Shown in pieces: positions 1 to 7,621 of a DNA stretch of 64,000 nt. Position 1 is the first letter of the stretch, and each line of letters starts with the position of its first letter. The translations under genes and the position numbers were made by a program. This stretch comes from Chryseobacterium gleum (GTDB lineage Bacteria > Bacteroidota > Bacteroidia > Flavobacteriales_D > Crocinitomicaceae), in contig CAMDFN010000008.1 in assembly GCA_945897565.1 (NCBI GenBank), positions 1 to 64,000 on the forward strand. Direction: 5' to 3'. The notes beneath the pieces were generated by a model. That model ran no database searches and had not been told where the DNA came from. It was given only the letters and a program-made list of their open reading frames with translations.

Positions 1-225
1 TGCCATCACTTGCCTGATGTGTTCAAGCTTGGCATTGTATTTTTCCGTATTCCACTTGCTTTCTGCAGCAGGCAAAAACTCGGCATCGTCGTTGGGGCCG
101 TCAATGGTGTCAAACAAGTTCTCTACATTGTAAAAAGCTACCGTTTGACTTTGTTGTGAAAACGAAACGAAGTGAAGGAGAAAAACAAAGATTGCGAATA
201 GATATTTCGGTATTTGTGTAGTCAT
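1..225 (-). CDS. Endonuclease/exonuclease/phosphatase-family secreted protein, N-terminal part (runs off the left edge)
   Basis: An ATG at 223-225 on the minus strand opens a frame of 75 codons that stays open to base 1, so only the N-terminus is in the window. Residues 1 to about 24 form a signal peptide (a hydrophobic stretch ending in FSQQ). The mature protein begins with VAFYNVENLFDT, the first strand of the endonuclease/exonuclease/phosphatase fold, whose Asn and Glu belong to the metal site in that family. Known relatives in Bacteroidota are exported nucleases or phosphodiesterases of about 340 residues. Catalytic residues further along lie outside the window, so substrate and activity are inferred only from the first motif. 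Confidence 0.72.
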   Translation of the reverse strand, partial: MTTQIPKYLFAIFVFLLHFVSFSQQSQTVAFYNVENLFDTIDGPNDDAEFLPAAESKWNTEKYNAKLEHIRQVMA

Positions 226-311
226 TTTATAGTCGATATTTGGTAAATCAGTTCTGCGAATTTATTCTTTCATTTTCAATTTGGGTTCAATTGGATTCAA
301 TTGGATTTCAA

Positions 312-1079
312 TTACCAACTGCCACCGGATCCGCCGCCGCCAAAGCTTCCGCCGCCAAAGCCACCAAAGCCACCGCCACCACCAGAAGAGCCTCCTCCAA
401 ATCCGCCGCCGTAGCCGCCAAAATAAAAGAAGCCAGGCCCACCGCGTCTGCCACCGAAGGTTGTGCCGCCTCCACCGCCGCGCTTAATGATTAAAAAGAG
501 AATGAATAAAATAGCGAGCAAGCCAAAAACACCTTTGACCCAATCATTTTGATGGAGTTGCTTTCGGTAACTTTTTTCGTTGATTTCGCCTTTAGCAAGC
601 CCGAATAAGACATCTAGTGCCTTATTGATGCCGTTAGCATATTGGTTTTGCTTGAATTCAGGCAGGATTTCGTGCTGGATGATATCTTGACAGGTGAGGT
701 CGGTAATGGCAGCTTCTAAGCCGCGCCCGGCTGCCAAATAAACTTGCCTGCCACCATTTTCTTGGGTAGGCTTGATCAAAAATACCAAGCCGTTGTCTTT
801 GTCTGCTTTACCTACGCCCCAAGCTTCGCCGATTTCGGTGGCAAAATGCCAAGGCTCGTCTCCTCCTAAGTCGTCGATAATAACTACCGATATTTCGTTG
901 CTGGTCTCTTGTTCGAATTGGTCTAGGCGCTTTTCAATTTGAGCTTGCTCTGCTTCACTAATAATATTGGCATTTGATAAATTATTGAGAAAGCGAGCAG
1001 GCGAGGGGGCTTTGGGTATTTGACCCAATAAGGTGCCAAACCAACTCAGGAGCAAGAGCAGATAAAGGTGTTTTTTCAT
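312..1079 (-). CDS. TPM-domain (YgcG-like) exported membrane protein with glycine-rich tail
   Basis: 255 residues from the ATG at 1079, which overlaps the upstream stop as ATGA; a longer in-frame start at 1175 would run deep into the previous gene. Order: signal peptide 1-19 (ends LLGQ), TPM domain about 35-160 (contains EISVVIIDDLGG and the RQVYLAAGRGLE segment), a transmembrane helix about 181-198, then a 55-residue tail made almost entirely of Gly, Ser, Phe and Tyr and ending in Trp. TPM-domain proteins of this architecture occur beside LemA in many bacteria; one TPM relative is implicated in photosystem II repair in plants, but the bacterial role is not settled. It is the last gene of a LemA-TPM-TPM operon. 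Confidence 0.85.
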   Translation of the reverse strand: MKKHLYLLLLLSWFGTLLGQIPKAPSPARFLNNLSNANIISEAEQAQIEKRLDQFEQETSNEISVVIIDDLGGDEPWHFATEIGEAWGVGKADKDNGLVFLIKPTQENGGRQVYLAAGRGLEAAITDLTCQDIIQHEILPEFKQNQYANGINKALDVLFGLAKGEINEKSYRKQLHQNDWVKGVFGLLAILFILFLIIKRGGGGGTTFGGRRGGPGFFYFGGYGGGFGGGSSGGGGGFGGFGGGSFGGGGSGGSW

Positions 1080-1495
1080 CCGAAACTGATTTGATTGGGC
1101 AATTCGTTTTGGTCGTTTGCTTGCGGCGGAAAGTACTGAGCGAGCTGTGTACCAGCTTCGGTTATGGCTGCGCAAAGCCCTTCGGTAATTTGACCAATTT
1201 TAAAGTTTGCCACCATGATATCGCGAACACTATCCCAAAAATCAGCTGGAACTAAATCATTGATACCAATATCGCCGATGATGGCTAAATTTTTGGTTTC
1301 ATAGGCCACGTAAATCAATACGCCGTTGCGCTGTTTGGTGGCTTGCATGCCGAGCTCATAAAATAAATCGACGGCGCGCGCGACTGGATCTATTTGGCAA
1401 GTAGCCTCTAGGTGCAAGCGCAGTTCGCCACTGGTTGTGGCCTCAGCCGCTGCAATGCTCGCCAAGACCTTTTGTTGTTCGAGGTTGCTGAGCAT
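1076..1495 (-). CDS. TPM-domain protein, soluble
   Basis: 139 residues with no signal peptide or membrane helix, consisting of a single TPM domain (EATTSGELRLHLE near residues 18-30, GVLIYVAYETKNLAIIGD in the middle). Its start codon shares one base with the LemA stop (TAATG) and its stop overlaps the next gene's start (ATGA), so the three genes are translationally coupled. The cytosolic location, next to an exported TPM paralogue and a membrane-anchored LemA, is what can be inferred; no catalytic function is established for this family. Confidence 0.82.
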   Translation of the reverse strand: MLSNLEQQKVLASIAAAEATTSGELRLHLEATCQIDPVARAVDLFYELGMQATKQRNGVLIYVAYETKNLAIIGDIGINDLVPADFWDSVRDIMVANFKIGQITEGLCAAITEAGTQLAQYFPPQANDQNELPNQISFG

Positions 1496-2049
1496 TAAAA
1501 CTTGACCTTTGGCGCGTTTTCAGTGCCAGCAGCGGCCGCAAAACCTTCTTTTCTTGGGAATTCTTCGCTGTTCAAGAAAAAGCGCGCAAAGAAGCCGCGG
1601 ATATGGGTGTTGTATTCCTTGACAGACTCGTTGTAGCGATCGCGCTCGGTTTTGATGCGGTTTTCGGTACCTTCTAACTGATTTTGAAACTGACTAAAGT
1701 TTTCTGTAGAACGGATTTGCGGATACGCCTCATAGGCCAAATTGATGGCTGTATTGATTTTTCGACCCATTAGCTCTAGATCTTCGGGCGTTTTGGCACC
1801 AACAATTCCGGCGCGTGCTTGCGTTACTTGCGTAAGGATGTCTTTTTCGTTTTGCGCGGCACCCTTGACGGTTTCAAGTAAATTTGGAATGAGGTCTGCG
1901 CGGCGTTGGTAGGCCGATTGTACGTTGGCGAATTTTTCGTCGAGCCCTTCTTGGAGGCCCACGGCTTTATTGTACATGTTGTAGTATCCTAAGAAAAGGA
2001 AGAGGAGTAGGGCGCCTATTGCGGCCAATACGACATAAATTGGTTTCAT
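1495..2049 (-). CDS. lemA: LemA family protein
   Basis: 184 residues, the usual size for LemA. One N-terminal transmembrane helix at about residues 4-24 is followed by the diagnostic LemA stretch, NVQSAYQRRADLIPNLLETV at about 43-62, and an alpha-helical remainder. Family members are membrane-anchored four-helix proteins of unknown biochemical role and usually sit next to TPM-domain genes, as here. It is the first gene of the three-gene minus-strand operon and is divergent from dinB, sharing the 215-bp intergenic region 2050-2264. Confidence 0.9.
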   Translation of the reverse strand: MKPIYVVLAAIGALLLFLFLGYYNMYNKAVGLQEGLDEKFANVQSAYQRRADLIPNLLETVKGAAQNEKDILTQVTQARAGIVGAKTPEDLELMGRKINTAINLAYEAYPQIRSTENFSQFQNQLEGTENRIKTERDRYNESVKEYNTHIRGFFARFFLNSEEFPRKEGFAAAAGTENAPKVKF

Positions 2050-2179
2050 TTTTTACGTAATTAAGTGTTCGTTGCTGCGTAGCAAATTGTGTTCCAAGTT
2101 ACAAAAATGACACATTGTCAGTGCCTTTTTGTATTCTTTTTATTTGTTGATAACTTTTGATTATAAATTAATCATTTAT

Positions 2180-2212
2180 TTGATGAGTTATTGGTCAATA
2201 TGTTTAATTTTG
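2180..2212 (+). promoter_or_regulatory. Putative dinB promoter of Bacteroidota type
   Basis: TTG at 2180-2182, a 22-nt spacer and TAATTTTG at 2205-2212 match the TTG-N(17-23)-TAnnTTTG consensus of the Bacteroidota primary sigma factor. About 40 bp downstream lies ACTGACAGT (2252-2260), a short inverted repeat immediately before the dinB start; its half TGTCAGT also occurs in inverted orientation at 2116-2122. These could be damage-response operator sites but no repressor gene is adjacent. Confidence 0.4.
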
Positions 2213-2264
2213 TGACACCAACCAATCGAACTTTTATTGTTTCACTTTTAAACTGACAGTACCT

Positions 2265-3482
2265 ATGGCTACACGTCGTTCGATTGTTCATATGGACCTC
2301 GACACCTTTTTTGTTTCTTGTGAGCGCCTCTTAGACAGCCGCCTCAATCACAAACCTATTCTCATTGGCGGCACCAGCGAAAGAGGGGTGGTGGCCTCCT
2401 GTAGCTATGAAGCCCGGCGCTTTGGCGTGCACTCCGGCATGTCCATGAAAATGGCCAAAGAGCGCTGCCCTGAAGCCATCTGCATCAAAGGCAATACCCA
2501 GACCTACAGCAAATTCTCCAGACTCGTAACCGACGTCATCAAAGAAGCAGTGCCCGTCTATGAAAAAATGTCCATAGATGAATTCTACATAGACTTCACC
2601 GGCATGGATCGCTTTTTTGGCATCTGGACCTACGCCTCCGAATTGCGCTCGCGCATTATGCAAGAAACAGGCTTGCCTATCTCCTTTGGTTTGTCCGAAA
2701 ACAAAACGGTTTCCAAAGTAGCCACAGGAGAGGCCAAGCCCAACAACCAACTCCACATCAACTATGGCGCCGAAAAAGATTTTTTAGCGCCGCTCTCCGT
2801 ACAAAAAATCCCGATGGTGGGCCCAAAAACCTATCAAACACTCTGCAGCTTAGGCGTCAAAAGAATTGGCACCTTACAAGCGCTGCCTTTAGAGCTTGTA
2901 GAGCAAGCCCTCGGCGAAAACGGCCGCACCATTTGGTCCAAAGCCCAAGGCATAGATTTAAGCCCCGTAGAACCCTACAACGAACGCAAGTCCATTTCCA
3001 ACGAGCGCACCTTCCACCAAGACACCATAGACGTTGGCAAGCTCGGCGGCATCCTCACCGCTATGGCCGAAAACCTTACCTTTCAGTTGCGGCGAGCGGG
3101 CAAACTCACCGGCACAGTAACGGTCAAGATTCGCTACGCCGATTTTCAGACCCAAACCCTCCAACAACAAATCGCCTATACCGCCGCCGACCACGAGCTC
3201 TTGCCTTTGGTTCAGGAGCTTTTCAAGCGCCTCTATCAGCGGCGCGTACTGGTGCGGCTTATTGGCGTTCGCTTCAGCTCTTTGGTTTCAGGCGCGCACC
3301 AACTGCGGCTCTTCGACCAAGACCTCGCTTTTCCAGCACTCTACAAAGCCCTAGACCACATCCGCGTGCGCTACGGCGACCGCGCAGTCGTGAGGGCCGT
3401 AGGGCTAGAGGCGCGCAGTATTGGCTACCACAATCCCTTCGATGGAGAGCCGCCCATTTTACTGGCCAATCGCAGCGTTTAA
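2265..3482 (+). CDS. dinB: DNA polymerase IV (Y-family translesion polymerase)
   Basis: 405 residues. The catalytic metal-binding residues are visible: D11 in MDLDTFF, and D105 and E106 in SIDEFYIDF; the finger motif SYEARRFGVHSGM and the LSENKTVSKVATGEAKPN segment follow. Near the C-terminus QLRLF (residues 346-350) matches the beta-clamp-binding pentapeptide. The enzyme inserts nucleotides opposite damaged bases with low fidelity. It is followed after 18 bp by a DnaE-type polymerase gene on the same strand, so the two are probably cotranscribed as a mutagenic cassette. The gene and its neighbour look richer in G+C than the surroundings, by eye. Confidence 0.95.
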   Translation: MATRRSIVHMDLDTFFVSCERLLDSRLNHKPILIGGTSERGVVASCSYEARRFGVHSGMSMKMAKERCPEAICIKGNTQTYSKFSRLVTDVIKEAVPVYEKMSIDEFYIDFTGMDRFFGIWTYASELRSRIMQETGLPISFGLSENKTVSKVATGEAKPNNQLHINYGAEKDFLAPLSVQKIPMVGPKTYQTLCSLGVKRIGTLQALPLELVEQALGENGRTIWSKAQGIDLSPVEPYNERKSISNERTFHQDTIDVGKLGGILTAMAENLTFQLRRAGKLTGTVTVKIRYADFQTQTLQQQIAYTAADHELLPLVQELFKRLYQRRVLVRLIGVRFSSLVSGAHQLRLFDQDLAFPALYKALDHIRVRYGDRAVVRAVGLEARSIGYHNPFDGEPPILLANRSV

Positions 3483-3500
3483 AGATCAATTATTCCGCAA

Positions 3501-6491
3501 ATGCGTGTACACTCTTGTTTCAGTTTAGGCTACGGCATACTCAAGCCCGAAGAATTGGTGCTGTGGGCTCAGCAAAATGGCTATTCCCAATTGCTGCTCA
3601 CCGATATCAACCACACGGGTTCGGGCTTGGCTTTTGTGCGCGCAGCACAAGCAGCAGGCTTGCAACCGCTATTGGGTTTAGAACTCCGCAATGGTTTGCA
3701 GCACCTCGCCACTATTATTGCCCGCAACAACAACGGCTTCCAAGAACTCAATACCTTTCTGACCCAACACTTGCTGCAGGCCAAACCTTTTGAGCTGCCG
3801 CTACCTGAATTTTCAGATTGTTTGGTGTGGTATCCTTTTGAAGCGCAACCCGCACACTTGCGCACGCATGAATTCATCGCCGTTCAGCCCCAGCAAATCT
3901 TTCAATGGCAGCGGCAGCCTTCTCGTTTTGAAGCCTATAAATACGTCGCAGACCACCCCATGACCTTCCGCCACAAACGAGACCACAACACCCACCGCTT
4001 GCTGCGCGCCATTACACACAACTGCCTGCTTTCCAAATTACCCGTGCAAGCCCAAGCGCCGCCAGGCGAACGCCTGCTGTCTGCTGCACAATATGCAGCA
4101 GCTTTTGCGGCGGCGCCTGAACTTTTTATAAATACCCAAGTACTGCTTGCCAAATGCAACATACACTTTGAATTTGCAGAAGAAGCCGCACCCCAGCAAC
4201 CCGCAAATATCCATGGTTCTAAAGACGCCGACTTTCAGCAGTTAAAAGAACTTTGCGCCGAAGGATTGACCTATCGCTACAGCACCATCACCGACGAAAT
4301 CATTGCGCGCATTGAAATGGAACTCGATATCATCGCCCAGAAAAACTACCTCTCTTATTTTCTCATTACCCATGACTTCACTTCCTATGCGCGCGCCAAA
4401 GGCTATTTTTATGTGGGGCGGGGGAGCGGCGCCAACAGCATTGTGGCTTATCTCTTGCGCATTACCGACGTCGACCCCCTAGAACTCGACCTCTATTTTG
4501 AGCGCTTCATCAACCTCTACCGTAAAAACCCACCAGACTTCGACATCGATTTCTCCTGGAAAGACCGCGACGACGTCGTTCGCTATATCTTTGAGCGCTA
4601 CCCCAACGCAGCTTGGCTCTGTACCTACAGCACCTTCCAATACCGCGCTTGTGTCCACGAACTTAGCAAGGTTTTTGGCCTGCCCGCTGGCGCCAGTAAA
4701 ACACTCAGTAGAGGCAGTGGAAGCATCGCTGAGTTTACCGAACTCGGGGCGCTCATTTTGCGCTATGCCAAATACATCGAAGGCTTGCCCGCGCACCTGA
4801 GCGTACACGCAGGCGGCATTGTCATTAGCGAGCGCCCACTCGCTGCATTTGCAGCTTGTTTCTTGCCGCCAAAAGGCTATCCCTGCACCCAATTCTCGAT
4901 GCTAGAAGCAGAAGACGTCGGGCTCTATAAATTCGATGTCCTGAGCCAGCGCGGTTTGGGCAAAATTTCCGAAGCCCTCGATATCGTTCGGCAAAGCAAC
5001 CCTGAGCAGGCACCGCCAGATATCCACAACATTTCCATTTTAAAGCAAGATCCAAAAATTGCGCAATTTCTGCGCAATGGTTGGGCCCTCGGTTGTTTTT
5101 ATGTGGAGTCTCCGGCTATGCGCATGCTGCTCATCAAGCTCCAAGTAGACAACTACCTCGCCCTCGTGGCCGCAAGCTCTATTATCCGTCCGGGCGTAGC
5201 GCAATCGGGCATGATGCGCCAATATGTATTGCGTCACCGCGAACCCGAACGCCGAAAAGAAATCCATCCATTGCTCTTAGCCATTATGCCCGAAACCTAT
5301 GGGGTCATGGTTTACCAAGAAGACGTCATTAAAGTGGCGCATTACCTAGCGGGGCTCAGCTTAGCCGAGGCCGATATCTTGCGCCGCGGCATGTCAGGTA
5401 AGTTTCGCTCGCGCTCAGAGTTCATGCAGGTCAAGACCCGCTTTTTAGACGCCTGCTTGCAGCGCGGCCACGAAGCGCAATTTGCCTCAGACATCTGGCG
5501 ACAAATCGAAAGTTTTGCAGGCTACGCCTTCTCCAAAGGCCACTCCGCCTCTTACGCCGTAGAAAGCTACCAGAGTTTGTATCTCAAAGCACACCATCCG
5601 TTGGCTTACCTCACGGCCTGTATCAATAACTTTGGCGGCTACTACCGCACCGAAATCTATGTGCATGAGGCCCGGCGCTTTGGCGCGCAAATAGAAGCAC
5701 CCTGCATCAATGAAGGCACCTATAATTGTTTACTCATAAGCAAGCGACTGTTACTCGGTTTTAATTTAGTGCTGGGCATAGAAGCCGCACTCATTGAAAA
5801 ACTCCTGGTGGAGCGCATGCAAAACGGTGTTTTTTTCAGTCTAGAAAACCTCTTGAAAAGAGTTTATATTCCGCTTGAGCAACTGAGCCTCCTGATCAGA
5901 ATAGACGCGCTACGCAGTTTTCGAAAAGCCCGCAAAGCCCTCTTGTGGCAGGCTTATTTCTTTCACAATAAAGCTTTTAAAGGACAACAAAAACCCGAAT
6001 TATTTGAAGTGAGGCAAAAACAACAACACTTACCCGAACTAGAAGAACACCCCCTCGAAATCACCTTTGAGCAATTTGAGCTCCTCGGCTTTCCGCTCTG
6101 TGATCCTTTCTCTCTCTTGAAAGAACAGGTCCAAGAACCCTTTAGTCGTGCGCGCGACTTCATCCAAAACGCCGGAAAGCTCGTACTGAGCTATGGCTAC
6201 CTAGTCAGTATCAAGCAAACCAAGACCAGCAAAGGAGACCTCATGAATTTCGGAACCTTTCTCGACCCTAACGGCGACTTCATCGATACCGTTCATTTCC
6301 CGCAAATTGTACTTGCTTATCCCTTTTATGGCAAGGGCATTTACCGTATTGAAGGAAAAATTACTGCGGAATACGAATATTATACTTTAGAGGTCCGGAC
6401 CATGATCAAGTTGCCTTTTATGGAAGACATCCGCATCAGTTTAGACCAAGATAGCAGCCAACGCAAAGCACATCAAGAAGCAACGAGTTGA
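3501..6491 (+). CDS. Short DnaE-type DNA polymerase III alpha subunit (probable accessory, error-prone)
   Basis: 996 residues, shorter than a replicative DnaE (about 1160 or more). Order: PHP domain from residue 1, palm with VGRGSGANSIVAYLL and the catalytic PDFDIDF at 345-351 (D346, D348), the third acidic site in KFDVLSQRGL, and an OB fold beginning near residue 893 (GKLVLSYGYLVSIKQTK). The C-terminal tau-binding region of replicative alpha seems absent. The PHP start reads MRVHS, so the first His of the usual HxH is replaced by Arg and proofreading by PHP is unlikely. Location behind dinB suggests a DnaE2-like translesion role, as known for ImuC cassettes, although no ImuA or ImuB gene is present. 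Its last 19 bp overlap the convergent galK. Confidence 0.88.
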   Translation: MRVHSCFSLGYGILKPEELVLWAQQNGYSQLLLTDINHTGSGLAFVRAAQAAGLQPLLGLELRNGLQHLATIIARNNNGFQELNTFLTQHLLQAKPFELPLPEFSDCLVWYPFEAQPAHLRTHEFIAVQPQQIFQWQRQPSRFEAYKYVADHPMTFRHKRDHNTHRLLRAITHNCLLSKLPVQAQAPPGERLLSAAQYAAAFAAAPELFINTQVLLAKCNIHFEFAEEAAPQQPANIHGSKDADFQQLKELCAEGLTYRYSTITDEIIARIEMELDIIAQKNYLSYFLITHDFTSYARAKGYFYVGRGSGANSIVAYLLRITDVDPLELDLYFERFINLYRKNPPDFDIDFSWKDRDDVVRYIFERYPNAAWLCTYSTFQYRACVHELSKVFGLPAGASKTLSRGSGSIAEFTELGALILRYAKYIEGLPAHLSVHAGGIVISERPLAAFAACFLPPKGYPCTQFSMLEAEDVGLYKFDVLSQRGLGKISEALDIVRQSNPEQAPPDIHNISILKQDPKIAQFLRNGWALGCFYVESPAMRMLLIKLQVDNYLALVAASSIIRPGVAQSGMMRQYVLRHREPERRKEIHPLLLAIMPETYGVMVYQEDVIKVAHYLAGLSLAEADILRRGMSGKFRSRSEFMQVKTRFLDACLQRGHEAQFASDIWRQIESFAGYAFSKGHSASYAVESYQSLYLKAHHPLAYLTACINNFGGYYRTEIYVHEARRFGAQIEAPCINEGTYNCLLISKRLLLGFNLVLGIEAALIEKLLVERMQNGVFFSLENLLKRVYIPLEQLSLLIRIDALRSFRKARKALLWQAYFFHNKAFKGQQKPELFEVRQKQQHLPELEEHPLEITFEQFELLGFPLCDPFSLLKEQVQEPFSRARDFIQNAGKLVLSYGYLVSIKQTKTSKGDLMNFGTFLDPNGDFIDTVHFPQIVLAYPFYGKGIYRIEGKITAEYEYYTLEVRTMIKLPFMEDIRISLDQDSSQRKAHQEATS

Positions 6492-7621
6492 ACACCATCG
6501 CAAAGAGCAATCGGGTAATGTACAGCGCTTACACCAAACGCGCATTGGTAAGCCGTGAAAATTGAAGCAAGGGCACCTGATAGCGAAAATTCAGCACTTG
6601 CCAAGACCAACAAGCAACCCCCAAAACCACCACCCATCATGCGTGCACCATAAACCCCCGGATGCTTTGTGATTTGCTCATGTATAAAATCAAGTTCGCG
6701 ACAACTCACCTCATAAAGGTCTCTGAGCCCTATATGTGTCTGCGTCAGACAAGCGCCTAATTTCCTAAGCGCCTCTTCGGTATTACTTGATAAATCTTGT
6801 TCTGACAAAGCGCTAGCAAGTTCTTGCACCTCATGTACGCGCTTGATTTCTTCCAAAACATACTTTAAACGTTTTTGCGTCTCCACATCCAACTTTTCAA
6901 AGATTAGCTGGGCGTTTTCATCTTTTAGCTCACGCCAACTCTTTAAATCCGGGAATAAATCTTGGGCTGCCAACCAGGCCTGCTCCATACTTGCTCTTCT
7001 TTTATTGTAAGCAGACTCCGCAAGGTTGTGCTTTACTTTTGAATCGATCAAAAAGAGTTGTGCGCCATTCAAAGAAAGTTGAAAAGGTTTGATTTCATGG
7101 GAGATACAATCAAAAGCGAGCAGATGGTTTTCTTTTGCGAATAAAGAGGCCACTTGATCCATGAGGCCACACTTGACGCCTGCAAACTGATGTTCTGTTT
7201 GTTGGGCAAGTAAAGCCAGCTCTAGACGTGTTTTGCCAAGGCCGTAAAAGGAATTCAGGCCAAAGGCCAAACCACAGCAAAGCGCGGCAGAGGAAGACAG
7301 GCCAGCGCCAATCGGAATATTGCTCTTGAAACGAATATTGATACCCATAGGAGGGTGGGAATCCAAGCCCATTAAAAGAAAAACCCCTTTTACGTAATTT
7401 CTCCAACCTGTTGTTTGTGAATCTTTTAGCTCATCCAGTAAAAACTCCCACTTTTCATTCAAGTCCAGCGCTTCGATCAAAATAAAGGAAGATTGGATTT
7501 CTTGAAAATCGAATTCAAAATAGCGGTCAATGGCGGCAGGCAATACAATACCATGGTTGTAATCGAGGTGTTCGCCTATTAAATTGATGCGACCAGGGGC
7601 TTGAACGCAAAGATGCTTCAT
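6473..7621 (-). CDS. galK: Galactokinase
   Basis: 382 residues from the ATG at 7621, which overlaps the upstream stop as ATGA. It phosphorylates galactose to galactose-1-phosphate in the cytosol. The galactokinase signature GRINLIGEHLDY is at 10-21, the GHMP ATP-binding loop GAGLSSSAAL at 105-114, the catalytic-base region GVKCGLMDQ (D155) follows, and the C-terminal motif GARMMGGGFGGC is present. It is the last gene of the galactan/galactose operon, so it would trap galactose released by the GH53 and GH2 enzymes encoded upstream. No galT or galE is in the window, so the rest of the Leloir pathway must be encoded elsewhere. Confidence 0.95.
   Translation of the reverse strand: MKHLCVQAPGRINLIGEHLDYNHGIVLPAAIDRYFEFDFQEIQSSFILIEALDLNEKWEFLLDELKDSQTTGWRNYVKGVFLLMGLDSHPPMGINIRFKSNIPIGAGLSSSAALCCGLAFGLNSFYGLGKTRLELALLAQQTEHQFAGVKCGLMDQVASLFAKENHLLAFDCISHEIKPFQLSLNGAQLFLIDSKVKHNLAESAYNKRRASMEQAWLAAQDLFPDLKSWRELKDENAQLIFEKLDVETQKRLKYVLEEIKRVHEVQELASALSEQDLSSNTEEALRKLGACLTQTHIGLRDLYEVSCRELDFIHEQITKHPGVYGARMMGGGFGGCLLVLASAEFSLSGALASIFTAYQCAFGVSAVHYPIALCDGVQLVAS

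Noticed and set aside
1080-1175. Earlier start for the glycine-tailed TPM protein
   Set aside because: It would remove the signal peptide from the N-terminus and overlap the upstream gene by nearly 100 bp; the ATGA-coupled ATG at 1079 is followed directly by a signal peptide.
2933-3793. 286-codon plus-strand ORF overlapping dinB and the DnaE-like gene
   Set aside because: Arg/Pro/His-rich shadow frame caused by the G+C-rich codons of two well-supported genes.
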